Below, piece after piece: positions 27,701 through 42,320 of a DNA stretch of 64,000 bases. This DNA comes from Hybos culiciformis (Eukaryota > Arthropoda > Insecta > Diptera > Hybotidae): NCBI GenBank assembly GCA_964007475.1, contig OZ023274.1, positions 78,627,303 through 78,691,302 of the forward strand, in the 5' to 3' direction. The notes under the pieces were generated by a model. That model was given only the letters and a program-made list of their open reading frames with translations, had not been told where the DNA came from and did no database searches. Numbering within the stretch: position 1 is the stretch's first letter; each line of letters begins with the position of its first letter. A program made the position numbers and the translations under genes.

Positions 27701-30700
27701 TCATCTCAAATTTATATTAGTTATTTAGTGATTTATATGTGTTGTTTTTTTAAGATTTAAATAAATCATATGTTTTTTTTATAATATATACATACAATTG
27801 TGTACATCTCTAAACATCTCTAATGTTTATATATTTATTAAAAAAAAAAAAAAAGATAAAAATTTTTCATTTATACGGTCGTATACAAAAATCTAAAATA
27901 TACCTACATAGCTTTTGTATGAATTTAAAAATTAAATTGTTTTTTTATTAGATTATTTTAATAAATTAACCTTCAAAAATTGAACGAAAAAAAAATAAAA
28001 TAAAAACGTGAATTTATTTTCACAATGCGACTATACTGTATAATTTATACTTGATTTCCTTCCATATTTATCTGGGGAAAGTTCAACTTGATCTGAATAA
28101 CAAAAAAAAACAATAATTGTATATTGTGCACAATTTGTACATAATATTATAATATAAGAAGCTAAAAAAAATTTAAAATATAAGTAAAATATAAATAGTT
28201 AAAATAAGCTTGGCCTTACAAGTCAGTAATGTATTTAAATGTATTTATAACAATTAATATACCTACGTGAATAAGAAAAATATTCTCTTAATTGAGTATA
28301 ATTAATAATTTCCTTTTGACTACTACTGGTTCAATAATTATTATACAAATAGCTTTTACTAATTATAATATCTTTAAGTATTAAAGTTTTGCTTTCTTAT
28401 GCTCTTCTAGAGTCTAGGACTATTGATTATTATTCATATAAAAAGTTTTTTTTAGCTTTACTTAAACTTAAACACTTCAGGACCCCTTTCCTATATTTAA
28501 AATATCTCATAACATTATTAATTTAAAATTTAAAATTTCTGTTTTTTGTTAATTATGATTTTAGTTATAAGTGGTCGCTATCCTAAACATCAACACAAAT
28601 TAAGGCGCGAAAAATAAATACAACTAGTAATTAACAACTTTTTTGCAACATACATACATTTATATTAATTCTATTGAATCATTCGTTGTTATTTATTCAT
28701 AATAATCAGATCTTATTGCGAATTTTTCAGTTAAAATTAGATATTCAAATATAGAATTTTATTTTTTATGATATCATGAAAAAAAAATAAAAAAATACAA
28801 ATTGTTACTGAATTAATTTTTTTATTTTCCGTATAGCGAAAAAAAAAACTCTTATAGTGAATATTTTATTTCTAAAGGGATTTTAATGCTTTTAAGAGAC
28901 CACATAAATTTAATGTGCACGTATATATACAAACGTATATGTTTTAATTTAATTAAACGAAATAATTTAATTATTTTAATTAAGTTAAGTCTATCAATTT
29001 TTCGTTTTTTAGATATTTATTATTGTGTTACAGTCCTTGCGACAAATATTTTAATCCTTGATCAAATAAAATTTATGAAACTAAAATCATTAAGGCGAAT
29101 AGTATAACATTATCGACTTGAAAATCTTGTGAATGGAATATACATGAATATAATATATTTTCTTTAAAAAAATAGATTACTACATATTTCAGGAAAAGTC
29201 CCTAATTTTTGTCATTTATTAATATTCTGTCATGTTGATCTGTTTAACAAATAAGATTGTCATTATCATATGATAAAAAGTTAGAGGAATAAAACCTTAT
29301 TTAATTATAATTAATTAAATATGAAATAATTAGAAAAATCAACTCATATTTAATTATTCTTAGATTTGTAAAAAATACATCCGGTTTTACAGAATATTAT
29401 TTATTTTTCAATTTCGCACTTCTTCAACCTTAAAGACGATGTCATCCATCAAAATCAAACAAAATAAAAAACCTGACAACAAATTATTTTATACTTTTTA
29501 ATTTCCTATTACGCAATTTTTTATTAAAAATTTATTCACACCCTTCCTAAGTGTAATTAAGTTTTATATACTCATTAAATATTCTTGCAGTGAATTTTTA
29601 TATTTAAAAAAAAATTTCATGTTTTTTTCTTCAATTCAAAATGATAACTTTTGTGATCGGAAATATCCATAACTGGGTATGGACAACAATTTAAAAAACA
29701 TAATTAAAATGCATTTGAGTGAATTTTTTATGTTTATGTTTTAAAGCACGGATATCTATCTAGTCAATGGATATTCATGAATTCATTATAATTTTAATTC
29801 TCAGACATTATAATTTTGGTAAAATTTTATTTATTTATTTGAATTGAAAATATTTTTATAGTATCCGGTAAAAAATTATTGAAATTTTTTAGCTTTTTCA
29901 ATGAAAATTAATACCCAGAAAGGGTCAAATTTTTTGCAGACATGAAAATATATTATACCCTTTTATCGAAATTGCCAAAACTCAAAGTTGGCTTAAAGAT
30001 TTTCATAAAATCATAAGGGTGTTACGTGTTACCAAACGAAATAAACTTTTTATGGCTTCATTTGAATTTCCCCATATTATGTAGTTTTATAGTTTTCTTA
30101 TCAGAAAGTTTTGAAATTTATATTATTTTGCAACTACATTTTTGAAAATGTAAAAAGTGTTTTGAACTTTGACTATATACTTAAATTTCACTCAAATTAT
30201 TATTTTATTCCGGAAATTTAAAAAAAAAAAAATAATAATAAATGTAAATGTGAGACAGGAAAATGTCATTAAAGAGTAATTTTCATATACAAAAACTATT
30301 TTATACTTTCAATTTCAACATAACTAAACATATATATTATTTCGAATAGAATTTCCACTTGATTTCATAATGAATGATCTGTAACTATATAATATTGTTT
30401 ACCGTTATTTTTGTTTTAACTTTAACTTTATGTAATCTGCATAGATTTTTTCTGATGATATTACAAAAAAATTATGTTGATTAATAAAATTTCTCTGTAC
30501 ACCTATATAGTATAATTACACTTAATGTCAAGAACACATAATTTGTTTTTTGTTTTTTTTGTTTATTTAATTTTCCAAAACCAAATATTTTGACATCACA
30601 AAAATTAATGATTTTAGAAATAATTGATTTCTTTAAAAATACGTCAAAGTCGTCATAAAATTGAGATTGATAATTACATCAATTTTTATACGTATCATAA

Positions 30701-33700
30701 CACTATAATGACATAAAACGTCAACATAAATTTAAAGTCATGCGTATGTATTGTCAAAATTTGGCAATAGTGTAAAATTTGTTACAAATAATTATAACAA
30801 AACTTATCACCAGTATTAACTGTAGGATGTAATTCTCATATAAACATTATTTACGTTGTTAATTAAAAAAAAAAAAAAACAAGGAGAGGTCAAATCATGC
30901 ATTTTATTTAAAAACAAAACTACTATACTAAATATTAATAGGCATTTTTTTTTTTGTACTTAAAGGAAGCCGCCGTATATTCTAACAGGTGTTAAAAATA
31001 ACAAATATTATATTTTTACAAAGAATGTATAGGTAATTCTCTTGTAAAAGAGGAAATCCAGGAAGTGATTATGATTTTTTGTGTGTGTTTTTTTTTTTTT
31101 TTTGTAACAGATATACAACTCATTTTAAGTAAATTTCCGTATATTCAGACGTGATTAAATAATAATTTAAACTGTGAGAAAATATATTAACCATATGAAG
31201 TTTATTATATGTGAAAATTAACAAAAATAATTTTAATTAAAACTATCTGATTTTTTATATATAGATAAACCGGTATAGTGTAAATGATTTAAATCCAACA
31301 TTAAAATCGCAAAAAAAAAACATTATTTTTGTGTTTATAGGTAGTAATTTTTCCGATAAACAGATTATTTTGGTGGAGGTAAATGACTATTGGTTTTTCG
31401 TAAACACTAAGGATATATTTCAGAAGATCTAAAAATGTAATTTATATCTTCAATAAGTCTATAAATCGTGGTAGCAAGATCTAAAAAGCTTTATATTAAT
31501 TAAGATATGAAACATCAATTACAAATATAATGAAAAATGTATATGCAAATATTTTATTACAAAAAATGTTATGTTCTTCAAATTAAACAAAAATATATGT
31601 ACATGAAATTAAAATTCTATCTGAAAATGACATTTTAATTAATTTATCTTCAATTAAAAATTACTCTTCTTAGCGTAATTCTCTCATCTACACATTTGTT
31701 TTTAAAAAAAATTATACATTTTTTAGGCAATTAAATACCGAGTCGGGTATGAATGTTTATAATCTAAATTTAAATGTCATAATGTCAATGAAATTAAAAA
31801 AAAAACTATTTTTTTTAATTAAATTTAATTTCAATTTGTTCTTCGAATAATGAACAATGAGGAAAATGAAACGATGAATAAAAACTTTCTGTTAATATTT
31901 TTAGAAATTACGGTATTCACATAACAAAATAATAAAGTCAATAAGCGTTTGTTAACTTGACATTAATTACTTGTGGAGCAATAAAAACAAGAAAAAAAAT
32001 CAAATTAACCTAAATAATCTATTGGGATTAATATTTGAAAAATATTTCTTAAAAATAGATAAAATGTTTTTTAAGTAAATGAAAAAATAAATAGGAGGTT
32101 ACTAAAAATTGGAAAACACATTCTTTTTAAATTTAAAGGAATGCAAAAAAAAAAATAAAAATGAATAAAGCCTATTTATGTCAAAAAGCAAAAGGTAAGG
32201 CATTCATTTGAATCAATTTTCTACTTAAGCGCCAAAAAAATTTCATATAAAAAAGTTAATGCATATAGTACATATAATTTCGAAAATTAAAATTTATTCC
32301 AGAAGGGCACATCTATCTATGACAATCGTTTAATGCTTTAATAATGTTTACCATTATTCTTAACCTCAATTTTTTTTTTTTTAATTTCTGCTTTTTTGCG
32401 TGACAAATTCATATCTAGAATTTTATTATACACCTGTGGACAAATTAAAAATAAAAATAAAAAATAACGAAATTGTATAAATTGGTAGGTATCCTTTTTT
32501 TTTTTATTTTATATTTTTTTTATGAATTTCTTCATGTAAATTATGTTTTAATTGTGAACGTCAAATGCATAAAATTTTTTTATTATTATTTTTGTATAAC
32601 ATATATTGTTTTTGAAACGCGATTATGTTGAAGCCTTTAATCAAACATAATTGAAGTCGTCATAGAAACTGATATTACCAAAACAAATTTTAATTTTTAT
32701 AATTATTTTTGCCCTAAATTTTTCTGTTTTTATTATTATGTATCAAGTGCTATTTTTAGAGTATTTATGTAAATAATACATTTTGGAGTATATGTAAATA
32801 AATCAATTCTTATTAATGGCATATGTTTTCTATTTACTGCCCTGTATATTATTTTCTCAAGCTATAATGTTAGCTATCAATCAATAATTATATATATATA
32901 TATATCTTTCAAGCTGTCATTTTTTACCGAACTATTTTGAGAGATCTAGTACGAAGATTGACTAAATGTTGAATGTCAGTTACAATTACATCACATCATT
33001 CTCTGTTTGTCTGTGATAAAAAAACTTTCAATTCAACTTTAATTTCTCGTTCTTTTGGAAGACGGAAAATGTCTATAAAATAATAAATTCAATTCTTTAA
33101 TAAATTTTGTAATAATGTTAATACTATACATTTCTTTTAATGTAGGTAGATTTTATCTGACATTGAAATTCGCACCAAATTTTAATAGCACTTAATTTAT
33201 ATTATTATTTGTTATGATAATAAAATTCATACGGTGTTTTATGTCAGTTAAATATATGTAATTAAAGGACATATAATAACAATTATAATAATATTGTAAG
33301 CTAATAAAAGGTATTATAATATTGCCATTGTATAAAAACTTCTCGTACCATCATATAATAATACTTTTAATGGTAATATTTATAACATGGTGTTATAAAA
33401 ATAGATAATGTGTTATGAATTTTTTTTTTTTTTAAATATAGGTACATAAATAAAATAAATTTCAACAAAAAAAGTATTTATGGAATATTATGAATGTCGT
33501 AAAAAAGATATACAAATACAATTTAATTAAGTTTATCTACTAAGAACTTGTAAACAACAATTTTGATTTTATCGTTCTGTTTATTCCGTAATTACATAGG
33601 ATTTTTTTTTCATATATTTATACCCAGCGAGTAAGAGAAATTATACTTTTCAATCATAATTTTCATGCACAGATAAAAATTCCTTTTTTATTTATTTAAC

Positions 33701-35409
33701 AATTATATATACTTTAACATACAATATTTTTGATTTCTAGCTCTGATTCTGCTGCAATGCTATAAAAATGTAATTAATTTATTAAGAATTTTTCTAAATG
33801 GGGTTCATTTTTGTGTATGTATTTTAATTTAAATTTAAGACGGAATAAATGTTTTATGAATGAAAATTCATTTTTCAATTTTCATTTGCATTGCATAATG
33901 CATTTTTTGTGCAATAAAATGCAATAAAAGTGTTAAAATCGAAAAACAAAACAAAAAAAAATTTAATATTACTTACTTTACAACTTCAAAGCAATTTCTA
34001 AAAAATAAAAATTCTAAAAATTTAAATTTTCATAAAATAAAAATAAACACTATCATTACTAATTGTGATAATTAAAAAATAAAAATTAATAACTTAAAAG
34101 CTTGAAAAATAGAAAGAAAATTTTTAACTGTTGAAAATTATTTAAATTACTTAAAAATATGACATCATTTTTTTATTTTATTTTATTTTTTTTTATTTCA
34201 ACTATAATTATATTCCCAGAATAAATATACACATAATAATGTGTTTTTTTTTTATTCGAATTAAAGTAAAATGAAATTTATAATTTTGTACACAAATATT
34301 TTCAACTTAATTATACTTAGGTAGTTACATAAAATACATAGTAGATATAGTTACAAAAAAAAAATTTAAATAACAAATTTGGAATCTCTATTTAAAATCA
34401 ATTATTAAAAATTTACAACTATATACAACATACTTGCATAATAGTTTTAAGTGAAAACTTTCAATAAATTAAATATTAATGTGCAAATAAAAAAAAACAG
34501 TCTAATTAAGGGAAATTAAATTAAAATGGAATTAAATTTTTAGATGCAGATCAATTAATCGATAGAAAGAAAATAATAAAATAAAACCATTATTATTTTT
34601 ATTTATAAATAAATATAAAAAAAACGTCATTCATACATTATTGACTTCCTGAATTTATTATTTTTCCAATAATTAAATTAAAAATAAATTATATTTGGTT
34701 ATAAAATTAATAATTTATCACTATATTTTTTCTTCATTTAGAACACGAAGTTATGATAAATTATCTCCAGTTTTTAGTCGAAACAATATTTATTTAACAT
34801 CGAAAATGTAGTTAATTAATGTCTCATAACTTTTGATCTAAAATGGTTTTTTTTTCTATTTTAAGTTATTTTTAAATTTAAATTAATTTTAAAAGAGTTA
34901 TTTTCATAAAAATTGCGTATCTAAATTTATTCATTTTATTGTTTATTAATATTGGAACTCATAGGTAATAAAAAAAAAAACTAAACTACAGTATGACTTA
35001 AATGGTGCAATTTCAACATTAAAACAAAAAAAAAATAGATTTTTTAAGTCAAAATGCCCTGTTTCTTCAATTTCATCAAGGTTTTTGAATTCTAATTTTT
35101 GATTTTGCATTGAAAAATAACAATTTCATTAATAATGTTTCAATGAAAATTTTAATAAATTTAATTAAGTTGGAAAATTTATGATTTACTTGAACTCTTA
35201 AAAAAATAAAATAAAAATCAAATATGCTTTATTGTATATATATTACATATGTATGTTGTCTGTGTGTTATACATATTTCGCGTGTAATTAACTGAACTTT
35301 GGAGAATTTCTTGAAAATAAACCTGGCGCTATTAGAATTTGAAAATTTTGCGATTATAAATCTATTTAGTTCATCTAATTTTAATTTTTAAATTTTCTTC
35401 TTTTTTTTT

Positions 35410-35429
35410 CTCTCTCTCTCTCTCTCTCT
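35410..35429. repeat. (CT)n microsatellite
   Basis: Ten uninterrupted CT dinucleotides follow a T run. Confidence 0.9.
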
Positions 35430-37750
35430 GCAAGAAACCTTTATTTATCTTAACTAAAAATAAACAAATTATTTGGCAAAACTTCAAAAGAAAACTTATT
35501 TTTTTTTTCTCGTTAAAAACATATAACACACTGTGTTACAATGCGAAATAAATTAAATTTCGTATTTGTATTAGAAAAAAGTTAAACTAAACTAAACAAA
35601 AAAAAAAAGATTATTATAAAATTTTTTTTTTAATTTATCGGTTTTATTTTATAGAATAATAAAAATCATAGACAAAATATTTGGTCAATGGTCCATTATA
35701 TTAAAAATAAACGAACAAGAATTTATGTGAATTTTGTTTAAAAATTAAAAAATTCCTGCCGGTCAAAGAATTAATAAATATATACATTCTCAAACTATGA
35801 TAATAATCATAATAATAAACATTATAATTTAATATAAAAATTAATTAAAACTTTCACTTTTCTTGATATTTATTTAATGTTCTTTTATATTATAACTATT
35901 AAATCAGAGCTCATTTTGAGCTATAAATTGAAATGGTACATTTTTTTAAGTGCGGTAATGGTATTATTGTGAATGTATGCAATTTGGAATAAAAAACGAG
36001 TGTTTGAGTAAAACTTGGCGAATTAAAAATCTAAATATGCTGCCAATTGTTATCACACAAAAAAATAATTCTGCCAGAGATGGTGATTAAACTCTTGAAC
36101 TAAAAAAATATTTCTATTTCAATATACTTTTAGAAATTTTTTCTTTACTAATAATTTTCAATAATTTATGAAACTTAAATATAATTTTTCTAACATGAGT
36201 TGACTTTTCCTTTGCTTTGATTTAATTCAGTAACAAGTTTGTAACAAGTACTGAACTTCTTAAATATTTCTTGAACTATAACTCTTGATGATCTCTCCTT
36301 GTTCTAGAAGAGAATTCAATAATGCACACAAAAAACCCCACTTGGTAGAAAAAAAAATTACTTAATTTTTTGTTATCTGAAGATTTTTTATTTGTTTTTA
36401 TAAATATTTATGCTATTTTTAGATTATAAAATATTGATATAAAAAAAAAATTAGAAACTTTTATTTGTCTATAAAATAAATTTATTTCAATTAGACCCAC
36501 TTAAGAAAAATTATAAAGCTTAGTGATTCTCTTTATTAACTTATATTTAAAGAAGCTGTCAAAGGTTATTTAAATTAATTCGTGTTTTTTTTAATTAAAT
36601 AGAAGAAAGAAGTCTATAATCTGTGCTTGAACTTTACTTGATAAAATCATATCTTTAAAAAATATCCATGTTAGTAAATATTTTCTCTAAAGTTTTTTCA
36701 TACATATGTTTGTATGTAGGTACATATGTATTTTATTTTGAATTAATAAACATTTATTTTTGAAAACTTTTAAAGAATTTTATTTATAAACATTATGTAC
36801 AACAGGCTTTTATTCCAAAATCATTTGTAACCTTCAAAAAATTATTATATTTTATACTTTAAAAATAATTAAAAAAAAATTTAGCATTTTTGAATAAAAA
36901 ATACTCAATTTTATGATGAAAATTCTTAATAGGTGAACATTTTTAAACAACCAACGACATAGAACACTGAGTCGTCGAGGTTCTTTGATTCATAGATAGT
37001 ATTTTTTAATTTTGGAAAACTATGGATAATAGGCAAAGTAAAAATAAAAAACCAGTATCAAAAACATAAATATTTTTATTTTTATAATTCATAATTTAAA
37101 ATAAGATAAAATTACTCACTCATTCTCTTGCCACATCAATATTTCTTCCTACAATGTTTTTAATAATAAAATTCTGTTGTAAATATAGAATTTTTAGAAA
37201 TAATATAATAATAATAATATCACTATTTTCGTTGTAGATTAATTTTAATAAAATTAGGTTTTATTTGCACGCAATTGTATATTTATATTTTTCCGGCATT
37301 ACGGTGGAATTAATCTTTTAGAAGTGCCCATTTCTTATCTATGAAGAGTTTTTAAGTGAGTAATTAAGTGTGGAGATTATTTAAAATAAAAAAAAATTTT
37401 TTAAACAATTACTGAAGATAATTACCGTATAATTAATATAATTTTATCGAATAGCATTAAGTTACGTAATTCTACTAAAATGTTCAAATTTTATTAAAAA
37501 TTCTATCAAACCGGTCTAATTAATTAATAATTTTTTGTCTTTTTATTAACGATTTTATTTCTTGCCGCTTGAAAAAAAAACTAGCTAATTAAGAAAAACT
37601 TTTTAATTTAAGAAATAAGTGACGAGCCAATTTACTCTTACATTTTTTCACACATATAAGGTTTGAAAAAGTTGAAATGATTGAAAAGTTTAATAAATTG
37701 AATTTTAGTAAATTGATTGCAGTATGTTTATCGACAATTAAAAATCTTAA

Positions 37751-37809
37751 TTGCCAATAATATTGCGCTTTGATTGATAAAGTACAATCTTGCCAATAAT
37801 ATTACGCTT
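37751..37809. repeat. Two-copy 39-bp-period repeat
   Basis: TTGCCAATAATATTGCGCTT at 37751 recurs as TTGCCAATAATATTACGCTT at 37790, one mismatch, with a T-rich spacer between. Confidence 0.7.
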
Positions 37810-39801
37810 CCATTTAAGTGAAGAAAAATGTATAATACTTTAAAATAAATTGATTTTGTTTTTTACTATTTTTAATTGTCCTAGTCATCATTCCTATTTA
37901 GCTTATCCCATGGAACTTCATGAAAATTATTATCGATTATATTAAAATATCTTCAACCTAATCTAACCCATAAAATTATGTTATTATTCTTTAATTTAAA
38001 AAATAACTATAACTAAATATTTATATAATTTGAATTTTTTTATTCATTTATTATGTTTTGACCCCTCAGTAGTACTATTTCAAAAAATGTTTTCTTATTA
38101 AATATTAAAAGGCAATTTATGTTCTTTATAGTGTCTAATTATATTATTATTTAAGGTTTTATAAACGTATAAAAATCAATGATTTAATGACAGATTTTTT
38201 TTTTCTCATAACTATAATATGAATTAAACTAAACAATAGAAATATATGTACCTGGTACTCATTGGTACTAATAATAATATCACAAAATGATTATAATTTT
38301 GTTGATTTCATATTTAATTTCATAATAATAAGCTAATATTACATAAATGAATATTAAATTCATAATGGGTGGTATAGTATAACTATTTATAAATGTTTGA
38401 ACTAAGAAAATTTACAAAAATTATTATAGTTTTGGTTAGTTTTTAATTGGGATTAATTTTTAAATTTTAAATAAATATAAATTTTTTAATATATGTACAT
38501 ATGTATAAGGATTCTAATTTTAAAATTTATTAAGAACATGATTTCAAAATTATTAAACTATGTATCCAATTGAATTATATATATAATAATCATGTTTTAC
38601 ATCTTACTAACAAAATCATTTATAAAATTAGTTGTGTTTTCTATCTATTAAAAAAAAAAATTACTAACAATATTGGTTTCATATTATCTATCTTTTCTCT
38701 TTAATCTACCCAATGATTCGTTTAATTATATAAATTTATTTATTAGAAAAATAAAAGGGAAATTAATATATGTTTATTTATGTAAATTACAATAAATGTT
38801 TGTATGTAATATTATGTACATTATATATTATATGCTGATGTAAATAAAAAAAATGTATTACTCATGTGAATTACTAACCAAAACTAAATTAAAAAAAAAA
38901 AAAAAAAAATATTATGTTATTTTAATTAATCTGGGATAATCGGTATTTAAATATGTAATTCCTAATTAAAAACAAATATATCATAACTTTACGACATATT
39001 ATATTCATATACAATTTTCAAATATTTTTATAACATTTTCATAAATTTAATTGGTAATCGTTAATGGCTAAATTTCTTGGTTAAAATTGCATAATAAAAT
39101 TTACAATATAAATTCTTCAAAAGTAATTCTCAAATAAAAAACTAATTGAGAAATAAAAACCAATTTTCTTTCATATTTTCATTAATAATTCAAACTTAAG
39201 ATTCATGAAAGTTTCATGCAAGTAAATTTTAAGAAAATTAAAAATTACATAAATTTTTTATGCCCAACATATTTTCTTTCAATTTTATTTGGAATAAAAT
39301 ATGAACTCTTCGCATATTAATTGGCATGTTTCTAAGTCAAAACATAAATGAAAATGAAGATAAATTCTGACAAAAATTGAAGGAAAAACTCAAATAAATT
39401 ATTTTTGATGAAAATTAAGTTCTTAATTTTTAAATTTTGATCCTTTTTCATTCTTTAATTTTATTGTAAATATAAAAAAAGCCAAATTGGAATATTTCCT
39501 TTTGAAATAAGGGCTCTTCAGTAATGTTACATCGCACTAATAAACAGAAAATTTAATTTTTTTTTTGTATAAGCAGTATTAGTTTTTTAAAGTGTCGGGA
39601 AACAAATATATGGCAATAATATTTAATACTAACTTTTTTTTGGACATAAATAAGCCTAAAACTAGATTTGTCAAAAATGATATGTTAATCTTAAACGATT
39701 GATTGAATTTAAACGTAATTCTGTGTTGTGTACGTTATTACAAAAAAAACTTAACAACTTAAAAGTATGGATTTAAATTAATTTTTGGTTATTTATACGA
39801 T

Positions 39802-40100
39802 ACCATTGAGTAATAATATTTATAAGAGGGACAGAATTCATACAAGTAAATTTTTTTCTAAATAACTCAAAAATGATGACAATAATTTCAATGTATTGAG
39901 TAAAATTTTTTAATTCAAATGTCTTTATTCTTAATTTTATTATTTTCGTTATTATATTAAGAATAAACACATTTGAGTATGAAATTTTTATTCAATACAT
40001 TGAAAATATTTACATCATTTTTGAGTTATTTGAAAAAAAAAAATTCTGAAATTTACTTGTATGAATTCTGACCCTCTTATAAATATTATTACTCAATGGT
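39802..40100. repeat. Foldback element 1, about 299 bp
   Basis: The segment begins ACCATTGAGTAATAATATTT and ends with the matching inverted sequence ATTACTCAATGGT. Further in, CATACAAGTAAATTT and AATAACTCAAAAATGATG find their complements near the right end. The arms cover more than a hundred bases with a short A+T centre. There is no coding capacity. Confidence 0.75.
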
Positions 40101-40103
40101 TAT

Positions 40104-40302
40104 ACCATTGATCAGGAATGCACAAAGCTTAGCATTGTTAGCTTCATACAACATTTTTTTCAGCATTTTTGTTATTTTTATGTGAAGGTGTTAGTAAAAC
40201 TAAATAAAATTCTTTTCATACATTGATAATTATCACGTTTTTTATTTTGTTTTACTAACACATTCACATAAAAATACCAAAAGTGTATTCTTAATCAATG
40301 GT
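40104..40302. repeat. Foldback element 2, about 199 bp
   Basis: It begins ACCATTGATCAGG and ends AATCAATGGT, the same tips as foldback 1, which ends three bases to the left. Internally, TTTTTATGTGAAGGTGTTAG pairs with CTAACACATTCACATAAAAA with one bulged or mismatched position. It is a second, non-identical foldback placed head to tail with the first. Confidence 0.72.
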
Positions 40303-41096
40303 TATACTTATGAAATTTCGAAATTTTTTTTTGGATCTCTTTGTAATTTTGCGTATTGGGCTTGAAAATTTATACAGTTCAAATATTATACGACTTACAT
40401 AAATGTGTAATTGAAGCGACTAAATGAGCTTTTATAATTCTGCATTAAACGAATTTAGATTAAGTATTTATAAATTTTGGCATAATGATTTAAATAAAAT
40501 TAGTAATTAGCTTTTTGTTTACAGCTTATACTAACTTTAATTATTATATAGTATTTGTCTGACTTTAAAAAAAAATTTATTTCATATTTTGCGAATTTTT
40601 AGAAGGTTCAGATTTCTAGATTATGCTGAATAGGTTCTATGTAGAAAATAATTTAGTTAATTTTTCCGGGTATTTTCCATTCACAGTGTTCATATAACTG
40701 AAAAGTACAAATCGTTATATCGTGAAAATTACGTCGATTGTGTTTAATATTCAGAAATTCTACTGTTTTAACGTTAATATAATATAATGCTTAATTGTCT
40801 TTACTAAGTGCACAGTTAAAATTAAAACCGTACTAATCTCGCGAATACATAAAAAATAAAATAAAAAAAAAAAAATCTTAAAAAATAAAATACCTACGTA
40901 AATGTAAAATAAATAATTGATATAAAAAAAAATAGATAAATTTTTTAATAATCAAGCGAATCATTTCATTTCAATTAACAAAAATTAAAGGTAAATATTG
41001 CACAAAAAAAATTGATTAAATAAAATCGCACTCTATCAAAAAATTAATCGCAGAATAAACTTTTTTTTTTTTTTTTTTTTAATTTTCAAATTTTAG

Positions 41097-42080
41097 ATTT
41101 TTGGCCTTGTTCTTTGCTTTTATGCTGGTCGAGAATTATGGCGTTACAAGGAAATTCAAGATGATAATCAATTGTACGGAGCAATAACTATGCTTGTTTT
41201 GGGTCTCTTGATTTTTAATATCGCATGGTATGGATGCTGCGGAGCAATTAGAGAATCATATTGTATGACAATGACAGTAAGTCCAATCGGGTGGAAATAC
41301 CATAAAATATTATGATATTTGTTTGATTTTTTACATTATTTGTCTTTCAACATCAGTTGGAAAATCACAAATAACTTTACATTTAAATAATTATTGCTGT
41401 GTTAGAAATACAACATATCTATCTCTGATGAAATAATATTAGCAAAATTAAAACTATATTTTATGATAATTTTTTTAGTACGCAATTTCAATGTTCATAT
41501 TATTGATTCTACAACTTGTTGTGATAATTTTCTTATTTGTAAGTAAACCAGAAGATTATGCCGAAGAAAGATTGAAACAAATTGAAGATGAATGGTCGAT
41601 AAGTAAACATGATGGAGCAGCAACTGAAAAATTAATTGAAATTCAAAAAGAAGTAAAAAAGAAAAACTATTTTCATTTATTGGAATAATTTAAATTTGGT
41701 TTATTATTTTTATTTTAAGTACAAATGCTGTGGAAAAAATTCAATGTACGATTATAATAATTTAACTCGCCTTCCACAATCTTGTTGTCCAGAAGAAGGA
41801 ATAATCTGTCCCAAACCAGCTGCTTTTCAAAAAGGTTGTTTGGAAGCATATTCGGAATATTTCGAAAATATTTTCAACGGTTTAAAATATTTTGCTATTG
41901 GAATAGGTGTTATTGAAGTGAGTACATGCATTTACATATAATGTATATAGATATAGTAAAACTCAATCTTAAAGATTTTTTTTAATATGCGTTTTAATTT
42001 TTTTTTAGCTTCTTGGATTCGTCTGTGGTTTCATATTAGCTAATGAAGTTCGAAATGATCGAAGACGGTCTCAATATTAA
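41097..42080 (+). CDS. Tetraspanin body A (exons 2-5), Tsp42E family
   Basis: Exons are 41097-41276, 41479-41652, 41720-41917 and 42009-42080, all phase 0 with AG/GT borders; the TAA is at 42078. Joined to the exon at 18911 the protein is 227 residues, normal for this family. Exon 2 completes TM1 (IFGLVLCFYAG) and supplies TM2, ending YGCCGAIRESYCMTMT. Exon 3 gives TM3 and the start of the large loop. Exon 4 carries CCG at 141-143, SCC and two more cysteines, then TM4 begins. Exon 5 ends TM4 and a short tail, NEVRNDRRRSQY. One glycosylation sequon (NLT) lies in the loop. The intron before exon 4 is only 67 bases. There is no first exon close by: ATGs in the preceding few hundred bases give no tetraspanin N-terminus. 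Likely role: scaffold of membrane microdomains; partners unknown. Confidence 0.92.
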
Positions 42081-42314
42081 ACGATAATAGCGATATGGCA
42101 GAAGAAACTTAATAAAAATCCGTCAACTCTATAAATTTAGCTCGCATACATTTTTTTTTAGATATATTTTCTTTTACAACGCATTTTGGGAGATTAGGGA
42201 GATATTTTTGTTTTAATTTTTATGTTATAATAATAATATGTTAAAGTTTTGATAAGTTTTAGTTTTCCTTTTTTATTTAATTTATTTTTTAATTGTGAGA
42301 TTTAATCATTGCCA

Positions 42315-42320
42315 AATAAA
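42315..42320 (+). terminator. Poly(A) signal of body A
   Basis: AATAAA about 235 bases after the stop codon of body A, in an otherwise non-coding stretch. It implies that body A has its own 3' end and does not simply read on into body B. Confidence 0.5.

Larger units (their letters stand above)
18971..39801. other. Very long putative intron, A+T-rich
   Basis: There is no exon that I can support between the shared first exon and body A: no CCG motif, no second VKY-type first exon, and no minus-strand gene. If spliced to body A, the intron is about 22.1 kb. Such a large first intron in a gene with otherwise 70-1000-base introns could hold enhancers, but I see no specific site. It contains the small repeats listed separately. 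Confidence 0.45.
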
